From positions 1 to 64,000 of the forward strand of contig NVWK01000001.1 of assembly GCA_002733605.1 (NCBI GenBank): a stretch of 64,000 bases of DNA, written 5' to 3'. The notes under the pieces are model-generated. The model did not search any database. It was not told the origin of the DNA and saw nothing but the letters and a program-made list of their open reading frames with translations. Origin of the DNA: Robiginitomaculum sp. (GTDB lineage Bacteria; Pseudomonadota; Alphaproteobacteria; Caulobacterales; Maricaulaceae). The translations under genes were made by a program, and so were the position numbers. This document shows, piece after piece, positions 1-6,629 of the stretch (positions within the stretch are counted from its first letter, which is position 1; each line of letters opens with the position of its first letter).

Positions 1-404
1 AATGCATCTATTTCTCTTCGCTTCGCCTTGACTTCCAGATCACGCAAACCGTTATCAACGCCTTTGCGGAAATATTTGTTAAACGCAGTCAAATGCTGTT
101 TAGCTTCCGGCCCTTCGGTTTCGCCTTCGCCGCCCACTTTCAGGGCAGCAATATCAGACGTCATATCCTTGAGCAATTTTTCCAACTCAGTCATTTCGCT
201 ACTGATTTTTTCAATCTTCTCGGATTGAAGCGGGTCAATTTGGCCATTAATTTTTTCAATTTTGGCATCGTTTTCAGTTTTGAAGTCTTCAAACGTTTTT
301 GTCAGTTTGTTCAGGACTTCTACTGCTGTGCCATCTGCCATAACATTGCGAACACCGCGAATGCGGGGCGAAGATGGCGTAGTTATTGTAAGTAGTTTTG
401 TCAT
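1..404 (-). CDS. Phage major capsid protein, N-terminal part (HK97-type)
   Basis: The gene enters from beyond position 1, so only about the first 134 residues are visible. The ATG is at 404-402 on the minus strand. Residues 35-90 are rich in Lys, Glu, Leu and Ile (e.g. FEDFKTENDAKIEKINGQI) and read as a coiled coil, as in the scaffolding delta domain at the N-terminus of HK97-type capsid proteins. A residue run like HLTAFNKYFRKGVDNGL follows, which resembles the usual start of the mature capsid ('F..ylr.G'). It lies 10 bp downstream of the prohead protease gene on the same strand, the standard portal-protease-capsid order. The family call rests on context plus the coiled coil; the capsid fold itself is outside the window. 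Confidence 0.8.
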   Translation of the reverse strand, partial: MTKLLTITTPSSPRIRGVRNVMADGTAVEVLNKLTKTFEDFKTENDAKIEKINGQIDPLQSEKIEKISSEMTELEKLLKDMTSDIAALKVGGEGETEGPEAKQHLTAFNKYFRKGVDNGLRDLEVKAKRREIDA

Positions 405-414
405 GTCGTTATCC

Positions 415-1272
415 TTATGATTTCATTTTTTCAATAAGCTGCATAACTGCAACAGGGTTTACGCCTGCATCTCGCTCGGCTGTGTTTTGGCTTGCATCAC
501 GCGGGGCCGGTTTCTCGGAAAAAATTTCCGCTAATAATTTTGATCTCTCTGCACGGGTATGCCCGGCTTTTGCCAACGCGCCCTCAACTTCACGCCGAGC
601 CAATACGTTTTGGCTGACTTGGTTTTCAGGATCATTACTCACTGAAATGCCCTCATCAATTTCGTCAGCAAACCCTTTCGCAACCGCTTCTTTCGCGGAT
701 AAGAAAGTTTCCTTGTCCATCATCTTAGTGATTTCACTTTCATCAATTGATGTGCGGGCTTCATAAATATCGACAAGCGCAGCATCAAAACCGTCGAACA
801 CGTCAGCGGCTTCGCGCATGTCATGGCGATTGCCACAAACACAGCCCCATGCATTATGGATCATAATAAATGAACCAAGACCCATACGAATTTCATCAGC
901 CGCCATCGCAATGATAGAGCCAGCGGACGCGGCCCACCCCATTACGTGCACAGTTACTTTTGCCGGATGATCTCTTAGCAAATTGTAGATAGCCAGCCCC
1001 TCAAACATATTGCCGCCTGGGGAATTAATCTGAACAGTCACATCATTATTACCAATAGAGCGCAAAGCCGCTGACATTCGCTTGGCCGTAAAGCCACCGC
1101 CTGTCCAAACATCAAAACCAATTACATCAAAAATCGTAATCGTATTTGCGTCATCGCTATCTTTGGCATGTGGACCCTGTGTCCATTTTGCAAAAACATC
1201 GGAAGGCATGTCCCAATCAAAGTTTTTCGGGCACACGAAATTATTCACTGCAGGCAGTTTACGAAGGCTCAT
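415..1272 (-). CDS. ClpP-like prohead (head maturation) protease
   Basis: 285-residue serine peptidase of the ClpP/S14 type used by many tailed phages to trim the capsid scaffold. The ClpP core is visible: INSPGG near residue 82, the nucleophile in GWAASAGS (Ser116), His139 in MIHNAWG and a likely Asp186 in MDKETFLSA. The C-terminal ~80 residues are charged and poorly ordered, as usual for prohead proteases. It sits between the portal gene (2 bp gap) and the capsid gene and is probably co-transcribed with both. The identification as phage rather than housekeeping ClpP follows from the neighbours; the host clpP is separately present at 12276-12893. Confidence 0.93.
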   Translation of the reverse strand: MSLRKLPAVNNFVCPKNFDWDMPSDVFAKWTQGPHAKDSDDANTITIFDVIGFDVWTGGGFTAKRMSAALRSIGNNDVTVQINSPGGNMFEGLAIYNLLRDHPAKVTVHVMGWAASAGSIIAMAADEIRMGLGSFIMIHNAWGCVCGNRHDMREAADVFDGFDAALVDIYEARTSIDESEITKMMDKETFLSAKEAVAKGFADEIDEGISVSNDPENQVSQNVLARREVEGALAKAGHTRAERSKLLAEIFSEKPAPRDASQNTAERDAGVNPVAVMQLIEKMKS

Positions 1273-2142
1273 GATTAGTCCTCTTTTTCATTTTCGGATT
1301 GTGGTGTCCCGGCTGTATTCGGCGGGTCGTAATAAATGTCCCCGCCTTCGCGTGGGTTTTGATCTTCCAGTGCGCGTATCTCATTTGGTGAAGACACGCC
1401 CCATTGCAACGCTTTCACATGTGCATCCCATCGCGCCTTCATGTCTCCACGTACAAGCGCTGCGCGATTGAATTTACAGTAATGTTCTTCATTGGTGAGT
1501 AACCGCAAATTGACGGTTTCTTCCCACATAGTGAAATGATCTTCTTCTGTGTAGGTGATGAAGCCTATGCCCTGCTGCTCAATGCCCGTACCCCAAGACG
1601 TAGATTTTTCGGTATCACCAGCCATATGCGGAGGCACACCAAAAAACATAAATATATCTGTGCGCTTTACCTTCTGACTTTCTATAGCTTGCATGTCAGC
1701 AGCCGTTAAGCCCATGCGCTCGTACTTCATGCCTTCTTCAAGGATCAGGTCTCTATATTCACGCTCACCGCCTTCACGGTAATCTTCTAAACTCGCCCTC
1801 AATAGTTCTTGCGCTTCTTTCCCAAGTGATCCGGGGTGCGAAAGTGTGCCGGACAGCTTCGCACCACTGTGCAATGTTTTTGCCGCATGGCTATCCATTG
1901 CAAGGGAGAGCCCTATCGTCTCCTTGGCGTATTGAATGGGCGTAACCCCGTTCACACCATCAAATGTTAGCCCGACAAGATGGAAAATGTCTTTTTGCTG
2001 AAATACAATGCGCCTGCCATCCTTGCGCGTATAAATATATTCAAGCGTCATGTCCTTTTTTTGAACAACCCGCATCCGATCAGGATGCAATGGGATCATT
2101 TCAAGAGGCTCGTCACGATACCAAACAATCAGCGCATACCCA

Positions 2143-2262
2143 TGCCTGAGAACACCAAGTTCGAGAACAGGGGCTATGTCAATCTCAACAGCCTGCTGAC
2201 CCTGCCTGAGAACACCAAGTTCGAGAACAAGGGCTATGTCAATCTCAACAGCCTGCTGACCC
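2143..2262. repeat. 60-bp tandem duplication at the portal/early-gene junction
   Basis: Two head-to-tail copies, 2143-2202 and 2203-2262, differ at one base (G at 2170, A at 2230). The unit is a multiple of three, so it keeps reading frames open on both strands: on plus it encodes PENTKFENKGYVNLNSLLTL twice (one Lys changed to Arg), on minus a 20-residue unit containing AVEIDIA. It lies exactly where portal homology stops. Confidence 0.95.
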
Positions 2263-2282
2263 TGGCCGTGGTTGCCGTGTGA
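2143..2282 (+). pseudogene. 3' remnant of a small phage early gene
   Basis: The plus-strand frame through the tandem repeat ends in the hydrophobic run LNSLLTLAVVAV and a TGA at 2280-2282. That stop overlaps the GTG start of the next rightward gene in a GTGA arrangement, the same coupling seen between the following early genes. This suggests the repeat is the C-terminal end of a genuine early gene whose 5' part was lost when it was joined to the portal sequence. No function can be assigned; the hydrophobic end hints at a membrane segment. Confidence 0.4.
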
Positions 2283-2506
2283 TTTTAAGCTCTTCAAAGC
2301 ACGGCTTGGAGACATGCGCGGATGATAGCCTTTTGTATCCCGTACAAGGCGATGAACCTCACATAATGAAAATGCTTGCCGCTCAGGAAATGTATGAGGC
2401 GCTTTCGGCCATATTAAACCATGAAGCATCTCCAGATTTTACAAAATGGGGGCGTATTGTTGAAGACTCTCAAGCCGCCCTCTCCAAAGCTAAAGGGGGT
2501 GAGTAG
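2279..2506 (+). CDS. Small phage early protein of unknown function
   Basis: Up to 75 residues with a GTG start overlapping the preceding TGA; a shorter start is the ATG at 2366 (46 residues, beginning MKMLAAQEMYEALSAIL). The segment AAQEMYEALSAIL resembles the 'AAPELYEAL' helix common at the C-terminus of small phage proteins of unknown function, which supports the longer start because that helix is normally preceded by a small domain. It ends 2 bp before the next gene. I cannot assign a role. Confidence 0.55.
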   Translation: MILSSSKHGLETCADDSLLYPVQGDEPHIMKMLAAQEMYEALSAILNHEASPDFTKWGRIVEDSQAALSKAKGGE

Positions 2507-2508
2507 AG

Positions 2509-2850
2509 ATGAGTGAAGATATAGACATTGTTGCGCGCCTTCAAGATGGTTTGATGGCCAGTGGAAACTTGGATCAACTCAGGTGCATTCAGGAAGCATG
2601 CGAGGAAATAACCGATCTCCGCTCTCAACTCGCCGCCCTTCAACCCATAAAGATTGAGGATATGCCGGATGAGTGGAAAGACAGAAGATCTGTGATGATG
2701 TGCAATAACGCCATCGTTGATCCGGTATGGAAAGCGGTGCTTTGGGATCGCGTCATGCTTGAATGGTTTATGGTCGATGGCCTCTATATCAGCAATATGA
2801 CCCACGCAATTCTGACGCCCCCAACCCCTCCAACAATAGAGGTGGAATGA
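2509..2850 (+). CDS. Hypothetical phage early protein (113 aa)
   Basis: Starts two bases after the previous stop and ends in an ATGA overlap with the next gene (start 2847, stop 2848-2850), so it is clearly part of the early operon. The first 45 residues are helical and acidic (EEITDLRSQLAALQP suggests a short coiled coil); the middle holds Trp-containing segments (DEWKDRR, DPVWKAVLWDR) and the end is Pro/Thr rich. I do not recognise a family. Confidence 0.6.
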   Translation: MSEDIDIVARLQDGLMASGNLDQLRCIQEACEEITDLRSQLAALQPIKIEDMPDEWKDRRSVMMCNNAIVDPVWKAVLWDRVMLEWFMVDGLYISNMTHAILTPPTPPTIEVE

Positions 2851-3203
2851 TGCGACACGTTGACTGTCCAGTATGCGCCAAACGCGTAAATGACACAAAT
2901 CTAGGATTAAAACACCACATGGAAGCAAAACATGTCGGCGAGTGGAAGAAAGTTGCAGAAAAAAGGGCCGCGCAAAAGAAAGCCCAAGAACAGGCTGTTG
3001 CCGATAGGGACGCGTTGCAGAAAAAATGGCTCAGCAGTACCCACAATATCACTGGCGCGGAGTTGGAGGATTTGGCGGCAGAGGTAGCCGAACTAGAGGG
3101 GTGGCTCCAACCGTATTACTCACAAAATATCAGAGGTTCACTCTCTCCCGTTCTGGACGCAATACTTTTAAAGTCCAGACAGAGCATTACGGTGGAGGAA
3201 TAG
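2847..3203 (+). CDS. Small phage protein with N-terminal C2H2-like zinc finger
   Basis: 118 residues from the ATG at 2847, chosen because it overlaps the upstream stop as ATGA and places the zinc finger at the very N-terminus. Cys7 and Cys10 (CPVC) and His23/His24 with His29 (LKHHMEAKH) form a C2H2-type zinc site. A Lys/Ala/Gln-rich helix (KVAEKRAAQKKAQEQAVADRDALQKKW) and an acidic helix (ELEDLAAEVAELEGW) follow. Such proteins are often nucleic-acid-binding or adaptor proteins; the actual role here is unknown. Confidence 0.65.
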   Translation: MMRHVDCPVCAKRVNDTNLGLKHHMEAKHVGEWKKVAEKRAAQKKAQEQAVADRDALQKKWLSSTHNITGAELEDLAAEVAELEGWLQPYYSQNIRGSLSPVLDAILLKSRQSITVEE

Positions 3204-3374
3204 ATGGCCAATTTTGAACAACACAAACATAAGTTACTCGAATGCCCATGGTGCAAAAAAACCAGTGCACCTGATGGGGCGATAAATACAAATCAGATAT
3301 GTGGTGGATGTTTCATGAAGGCCGGGGCGGAACACATCATGGTTCCTAGTAAAAAGAGGAAACACCATGACTGA
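3204..3374 (+). CDS. 56-residue zinc-ribbon microprotein of the prophage
   Basis: A complete small gene starting at the ATG immediately after the previous stop (TAG ATG) and ending in an ATGACTGA overlap with the MazG-like gene (start 3367, stop 3372-3374). The protein starts MANFEQHKHKLLECPWCKK and contains two knuckles, CPWC (14-17) and CGGC (33-36), typical of a zinc ribbon, followed by a basic C-terminus. The overlapping gene organisation and cysteine spacing make it a real gene despite its size. Function unknown; DNA or RNA binding is an inference from the ribbon. Confidence 0.65.
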   Translation: MANFEQHKHKLLECPWCKKTSAPDGAINTNQICGGCFMKAGAEHIMVPSKKRKHHD

Positions 3375-3849
3375 TACAAACCTGATAGAGCGGTTGATAG
3401 AGCAGTTGAAAGAGCTATCAGCTTCTATAAGCCGCACATATCCTAAAAATCAAAACTTTGGGGGCCTATCGCGAGCCGGACGCATCGCTGACAACACTGT
3501 GAAAAAGTCGATCAAAGCCCTCACCTCATTACAGGAAGAGAATGAGAAGTTGAAAGCTGAACTAGAATTATACGCAGAAGAGCCGTTTTATGCCGAAAAT
3601 ACGGGTGATGCGAGGTTTACTAAAAACCTAACTATAGATCAGCGATTAGCCCATGTTGTTGAGGAATGTGGTGAAGCCTTAGCTGCTGCTGGAAAGTGTC
3701 AAAGATGGGGTTTTAATTCAGTGAACCCGCTACTTCCTCCAAAAGAGCAAGAGACAAATATTGAGTGGCTTTTCCGAGAAATGGATGATGTGAGGGGGGC
3801 AATAAATCGCTTCACTCTCGACTACACTAAAGCCTTAAAGGATATATAG
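3367..3849 (+). CDS. MazG-like nucleotide pyrophosphohydrolase domain protein
   Basis: 160 residues. The N-terminal 70 residues are helical with a coiled coil (LQEENEKLKAELELYAEE). The C-terminal half has a MazG-like metal-binding pattern: EECGE (residues 99-103) and EMDDVRGAINRF (138-149). MazG-family enzymes hydrolyse non-canonical or signalling nucleoside triphosphates, and phages use them to adjust host nucleotide or alarmone pools. Fusion to an N-terminal helical region is seen in other phage versions. It overlaps the zinc-ribbon gene and abuts the ASCH gene (ATG at 3850). The catalytic role is inferred from the motif only. Confidence 0.65.
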   Translation: MTDTNLIERLIEQLKELSASISRTYPKNQNFGGLSRAGRIADNTVKKSIKALTSLQEENEKLKAELELYAEEPFYAENTGDARFTKNLTIDQRLAHVVEECGEALAAAGKCQRWGFNSVNPLLPPKEQETNIEWLFREMDDVRGAINRFTLDYTKALKDI

Positions 3850-4248
3850 ATGGTAGCCATTAATTTCAGCGTATTTCTCGATAAGGTTGAAACCCGTGAA
3901 AAGCGCATGACAATCCGAAGAACAACACGCGGCAAAGTTGGTGACAAACTGCAACTCTATACGGGTATGCGAACCAAGAAATGCAGGAAGCTTGTTGATG
4001 AGGACGCGACACTTCAAGAGATAGCGCCTGTTAAAATAGATGAAACCAGCACTCAAATTTACCGCAACTTATTTGGAGTGGTTCAATGGGCGCATATTGA
4101 TCCAGAGGATTTTGCTCAGAAGGATGGGTTTGACTGCTTTGAGGATATGAAAACGTTTTTCCGCAAACAATATGGGCTCCCATTCGTGGGCGTTGCTCAT
4201 AGCTGGCATTGGCCTGACATTGGCATAGATGTGGAGGGGAAAGCGTGA
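3850..4248 (+). CDS. ASCH domain protein (prophage)
   Basis: 132 residues starting directly after the preceding stop. The pattern KRMTIRRTTRGKVGDKLQLYTGMRTKKCRKL is the signature of ASCH domains (a basic T-I-R element followed by G-D-x-L-x-L-x-x-G), a fold related to PUA that binds RNA or modified nucleosides. Phages commonly encode such proteins next to small early genes. Ends in a GTGA overlap with the following gene. Bound ligand unknown. Confidence 0.75.
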   Translation: MVAINFSVFLDKVETREKRMTIRRTTRGKVGDKLQLYTGMRTKKCRKLVDEDATLQEIAPVKIDETSTQIYRNLFGVVQWAHIDPEDFAQKDGFDCFEDMKTFFRKQYGLPFVGVAHSWHWPDIGIDVEGKA

Positions 4249-4643
4249 CCAATGCTATTATATCAGAAACCACCCAAAAATCCCGCAAGGAATACACTTG
4301 TCGGGAATGCTGCCAGCCAATTAAAAGGGGTAGTGAATATTTACGTCTAGTCCAGAAATGGGAGGGTGAAATAGTAACTGACCGTTCTCATGTGGATTGC
4401 ACGAAATTCGCACATGAATTGTGTGGGTCTTATCGTGAGCTTATCGAAACATGGGAGGGCCGGGATTGGCTTTGGGATGCAATGGCCGAGGGGCACGATA
4501 GGATGTGGGAGATACTCCACCTCTCAAAGAAACACCCTGACGTACGCAAGCGTTTAGTTCAAACAATGTGGAGTGCAAGGCAAAGGTCTAATGAAGTATA
4601 CGCCGCCCTGCAGGCCGCCCGCACCCAAAGGACTAACCCATAG
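4245..4643 (+). CDS. Hypothetical phage protein with N-terminal Cys motif
   Basis: 132 residues from a GTG start that overlaps the upstream TGA (GTGA). N-terminal cysteines (YTCRECCQPIKRG) and later HVDC and HELC could form a zinc site of the kind seen in small phage 'treble clef' proteins, where conserved Cys-x2-Cys is followed by G-x-x-Y and a distal H-x-x-C. The C-terminal half is helical with several Trp residues. Role unknown. Confidence 0.6.
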   Translation: MTNAIISETTQKSRKEYTCRECCQPIKRGSEYLRLVQKWEGEIVTDRSHVDCTKFAHELCGSYRELIETWEGRDWLWDAMAEGHDRMWEILHLSKKHPDVRKRLVQTMWSARQRSNEVYAALQAARTQRTNP

Positions 4644-4849
4644 TGAACGCACAGGCAGAGACATCCAAGACACGCCGGAAACCTTCCGCATTGACAAAAC
4701 GGTCATGTAAGAGCGTATTAGGGAGCCTGCACGATCTTGGCGTCACTGAATATGAACTAATTGTGGAGGGCAATGGCTTTAGGGTGATTGTTGGAAGTGT
4801 GCCGAAAATAGAAGATGATATAGCAAAACAAATTGATGGAATTGTATAA
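4643..4849 (+). CDS. Small hypothetical phage protein (68 aa)
   Basis: Starts with GTG at 4643 overlapping the preceding TAG by one base and ends TAATG with the integrase start at 4849, so it is embedded in the operon. The N-terminus is basic (SKTRRKPSALTKRSCKS) and the rest forms a short alpha/beta unit (YELIVEGNGFRVIVGSVP). It could be an excisionase-like or accessory protein because of its position directly before the integrase, but no helix-turn-helix is evident. Confidence 0.5.
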   Translation: MNAQAETSKTRRKPSALTKRSCKSVLGSLHDLGVTEYELIVEGNGFRVIVGSVPKIEDDIAKQIDGIV

Positions 4850-5997
4850 TGAGAAAAGGAAAGCCGCCATATTACCAAGTAAGAAATGGCCGGGCTTATT
4901 TCGAGCTAGGGAAAAACCGCGCCTGCACCGTTGGTATGAATTCCACCTACCCGTTAGGACGCGCTGGCTGGCAGGCAGAGGCGCAAGCCTTCTCGCTGTA
5001 TTATGAATGGCTGGAAAAATCAGGACGCCCCGTGCCAGACGAGGCCCCTAAAGCGTATAAACGCGGAACACTGGGCCACTGGTATCAAAAGTTCAAACAA
5101 ACAGGCCTATGGGGCCGCAAAAGCGTAGCAACACGTAAAGAATGGGAATATTACTGGCCGTTTATAGACGCTGGCTTGGGCGATAAAATGCTGAACAAGG
5201 TCAGCCCGTCAGACTTTGAAGAATTCCACATAGCAACGGAGAAAGAACACGGGTCAAATGCCCGGTGGCGTATTGTCAAGATTGCGCGCGCACTGTTCAA
5301 TGCCGCCATCAAATACCATCTGATTGGGCAATCCCCTTGCATGGTGCTTCCAAATACAAAGCCTCAACCTCGCAATCAAATATGGTTCGCAACCGAGGTC
5401 GCGTATATGGCGGACACGGCTAAGGAGATGGGATTTACGGCCATGCATCTGTCAATTCGCCTCGCATGGGAAAGCCTTATGTCTCCTGTTGATGTGCGCA
5501 CATTGAAAGTTGAAGCGCTCCACAAAACTCACCAAGGCTATCATATCGAGACTGAGCGTAAAAAGACCGGCAAAGAGGTATTCGCCGCGCTGAGTGATGG
5601 CTTGGGAGATGATCTACATGCGTATATTGATGGACTTTCATTCACTCTATTGCCCAATCAGGCTATATTCAGAAATCGCAGAGACAACGCAGCCTACCTA
5701 AAGGCTCGATTTAATTCTGATTTTAGAGCGGTAAGGGCTATGGCTTTTGGGAAAGAAGAAAAACGTTTTCTCATGGATATTAGACGATCCGGTAACGTAG
5801 AGGCTGATCTTGGAGGGGCTAGCGCTGAAGACAGGGCTGAAATTCTCGCCAACGCATTGCACAAAGATCAATATCTTGAGAATACATATACGCCGCCCAC
5901 CGTGGCCAAGGCGCGTAAAGTAGCAAAACAAAGGGCGAAGGGCAGAGAGATTTTAGCAGCGCAGAGTCTGAACACACCCCGTCACAGTTTGAAATAA
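4849..5997 (+). CDS. Tyrosine recombinase / phage integrase
   Basis: 382 residues with arm-binding (1-70), core-binding (70-170) and catalytic domains. The nucleophile is Tyr347 in ENTYTPP; Lys239 (ERKKTGK) and Arg312/Arg313 in LMDIRRSGN are in place, and His338 precedes the tyrosine. The usual first catalytic arginine (T-G-x-R) is not where expected: the helix reads AWESLMSPVDVRTLK, with Met211 at that position. I believe a related alphaproteobacterial subgroup shares 'SPVDVRTL', so this may be family-specific rather than inactivating. The gene ends 57 bp from tRNA-Asp, as expected for an integrase gene at the prophage end beside its attachment site. Confidence 0.9.
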   Translation: MRKGKPPYYQVRNGRAYFELGKNRACTVGMNSTYPLGRAGWQAEAQAFSLYYEWLEKSGRPVPDEAPKAYKRGTLGHWYQKFKQTGLWGRKSVATRKEWEYYWPFIDAGLGDKMLNKVSPSDFEEFHIATEKEHGSNARWRIVKIARALFNAAIKYHLIGQSPCMVLPNTKPQPRNQIWFATEVAYMADTAKEMGFTAMHLSIRLAWESLMSPVDVRTLKVEALHKTHQGYHIETERKKTGKEVFAALSDGLGDDLHAYIDGLSFTLLPNQAIFRNRRDNAAYLKARFNSDFRAVRAMAFGKEEKRFLMDIRRSGNVEADLGGASAEDRAEILANALHKDQYLENTYTPPTVAKARKVAKQRAKGREILAAQSLNTPRHSLK

Positions 5998-6033
5998 TGG
6001 CCAATTTAGAAGAAAAAACCCAATGAATTCAAT

Positions 6034-6059
6034 GCGCCATTCATACTAAAGAATGGCGC
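6034..6059. other. Putative integrase core (attachment) site: 9-bp inverted repeat around an 8-bp spacer
   Basis: Perfect arms GCGCCATTC (6034-6042) and GAATGGCGC (6051-6059) flank ATACTAAA. Nine-base arms around a 7-8 bp spacer are the shape of a tyrosine-recombinase core site. The right arm covers the CCA end and the first acceptor-stem bases of tRNA-Asp, where such phages integrate, and the integrase gene lies 37 bp away. It could alternatively act as a transcript terminator for the tRNA: on the minus strand a T-run follows about 18 bases after the stem. Confidence 0.5.
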
Positions 6060-6130
6060 GAGTGACGGGACTCGAACCCGCGGCCTCTGGCGTGACAGGC
6101 CAGCGCTCTAACCAACTGAGCTACACCCGC
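6054..6130 (-). tRNA. tRNA-Asp (GTC), CCA encoded
   Basis: The minus strand gives a full cloverleaf: acceptor GCGGGTG paired with CACTCGC, D-arm GCTCAGTTGGTTAGAGC, anticodon stem-loop CTGGC-CTGTCAC-GCCAG with anticodon GTC, T-loop TTCGAGT, discriminator G and CCA. Its 3' end points to the integrase gene and is the likely insertion point of the prophage. Confidence 0.97.
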
Positions 6131-6629
6131 TTAATGCGTATTATCGCAATCAAGGCGCGTTTACTAACGCGCCCGTCTGCAAGCGTCAACGCTTTTAACA
6201 ACACTTTTCTATTTTTTTTCGTCTGCAGTAATTTTACCTAAACCCCGCCTTTTCCTCAAGGCCTTGAATTTCACATCATAGATCATTTTCCAGGCATTAA
6301 CTGTATTTTTAACCTTACCAAAGATAGTGTCAAAAATTAGCAAATGTACGGGGACATTATGCACACATATTTACTCTGCTTTGATGCAGACCAATTGAAA
6401 ATTCAGGAATTTGGGCCTGGCAATTCAACATCCATATTCAAACGATCGATGAACCAACACCTGTTTTTAAAACAACAAGGTGCGATGGAAATTCAAGACG
6501 GGCTGACCGGCATTCCATAAATAAATCTGTGCCTACAGGAACACTTCACTATACCAGTCAGTGGCCAGTGCGGTTTGTCATCAAACCGCAAATATGGTCG
6601 TCTTATAAAATCCGTCTAAAGAGACACTC
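6131..6629. other. Intergenic region between tRNA-Asp and the histidine kinase
   Basis: About 500 bp without a recognisable gene. It contains the presumed tRNA-Asp promoter (minus strand, right of 6130), a 12-bp palindrome TCAAGGCCTTGA at 6256-6267, and a possible 53-codon gene at 6359-6520 listed separately. Otherwise I see nothing I can support. Confidence 0.6.
6359..6520 (+). CDS. Possible 53-residue protein, unrecognised
   Basis: ATG at 6359 is preceded by GGGGAC at a plausible ribosome-binding distance, and the frame stays open to TAA at 6520. The product begins MHTYLLCFDADQLKIQEFG and has no motif I know. It occupies the only sizeable open stretch upstream of the histidine kinase and points the same way. 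It could equally be a chance frame. Confidence 0.3.
   Translation: MHTYLLCFDADQLKIQEFGPGNSTSIFKRSMNQHLFLKQQGAMEIQDGLTGIP

Larger units (their letters stand above)
1275..2429 (-). pseudogene. Phage portal protein, N-terminus replaced at a rearrangement junction
   Basis: From about residue 96 onward (position ~2143 leftwards) this is a normal HK97-type portal: GYALIVWYRDEPLEMIPLHPDR, then GVNGVTPI, then FFGVPPHMAG, ending in a polar tail. Portals of this family begin with another ~100 residues forming the wing domain; here that part is missing. Instead the frame runs through two copies of a 60-bp tandem repeat and then antisense through a small rightward phage gene (2279-2506). The ATG at 2429 is therefore probably accidental and the protein is likely non-functional. 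Terminase genes, which should lie upstream, are also absent. An alternative is that the frame is expressed as a chimera, but nothing recognisable is encoded upstream of residue 96. Confidence 0.75.

Noticed and set aside
3026-3217. 63-codon plus-strand frame inside the zinc-finger gene
   Set aside because: Out of frame with the operon's overlap pattern; Gly/Arg-rich translation typical of a shadow frame.
6053-6241. Open frame beginning MARVTGLEPAASG on the plus strand
   Set aside because: It runs antisense over tRNA-Asp; this peptide is a well-known artefact of translated tRNA genes.
6256-6267. 12-bp palindrome TCAAGGCCTTGA
   Set aside because: Single occurrence with no neighbouring gene start; a 12-bp palindrome can arise by chance at this scale.
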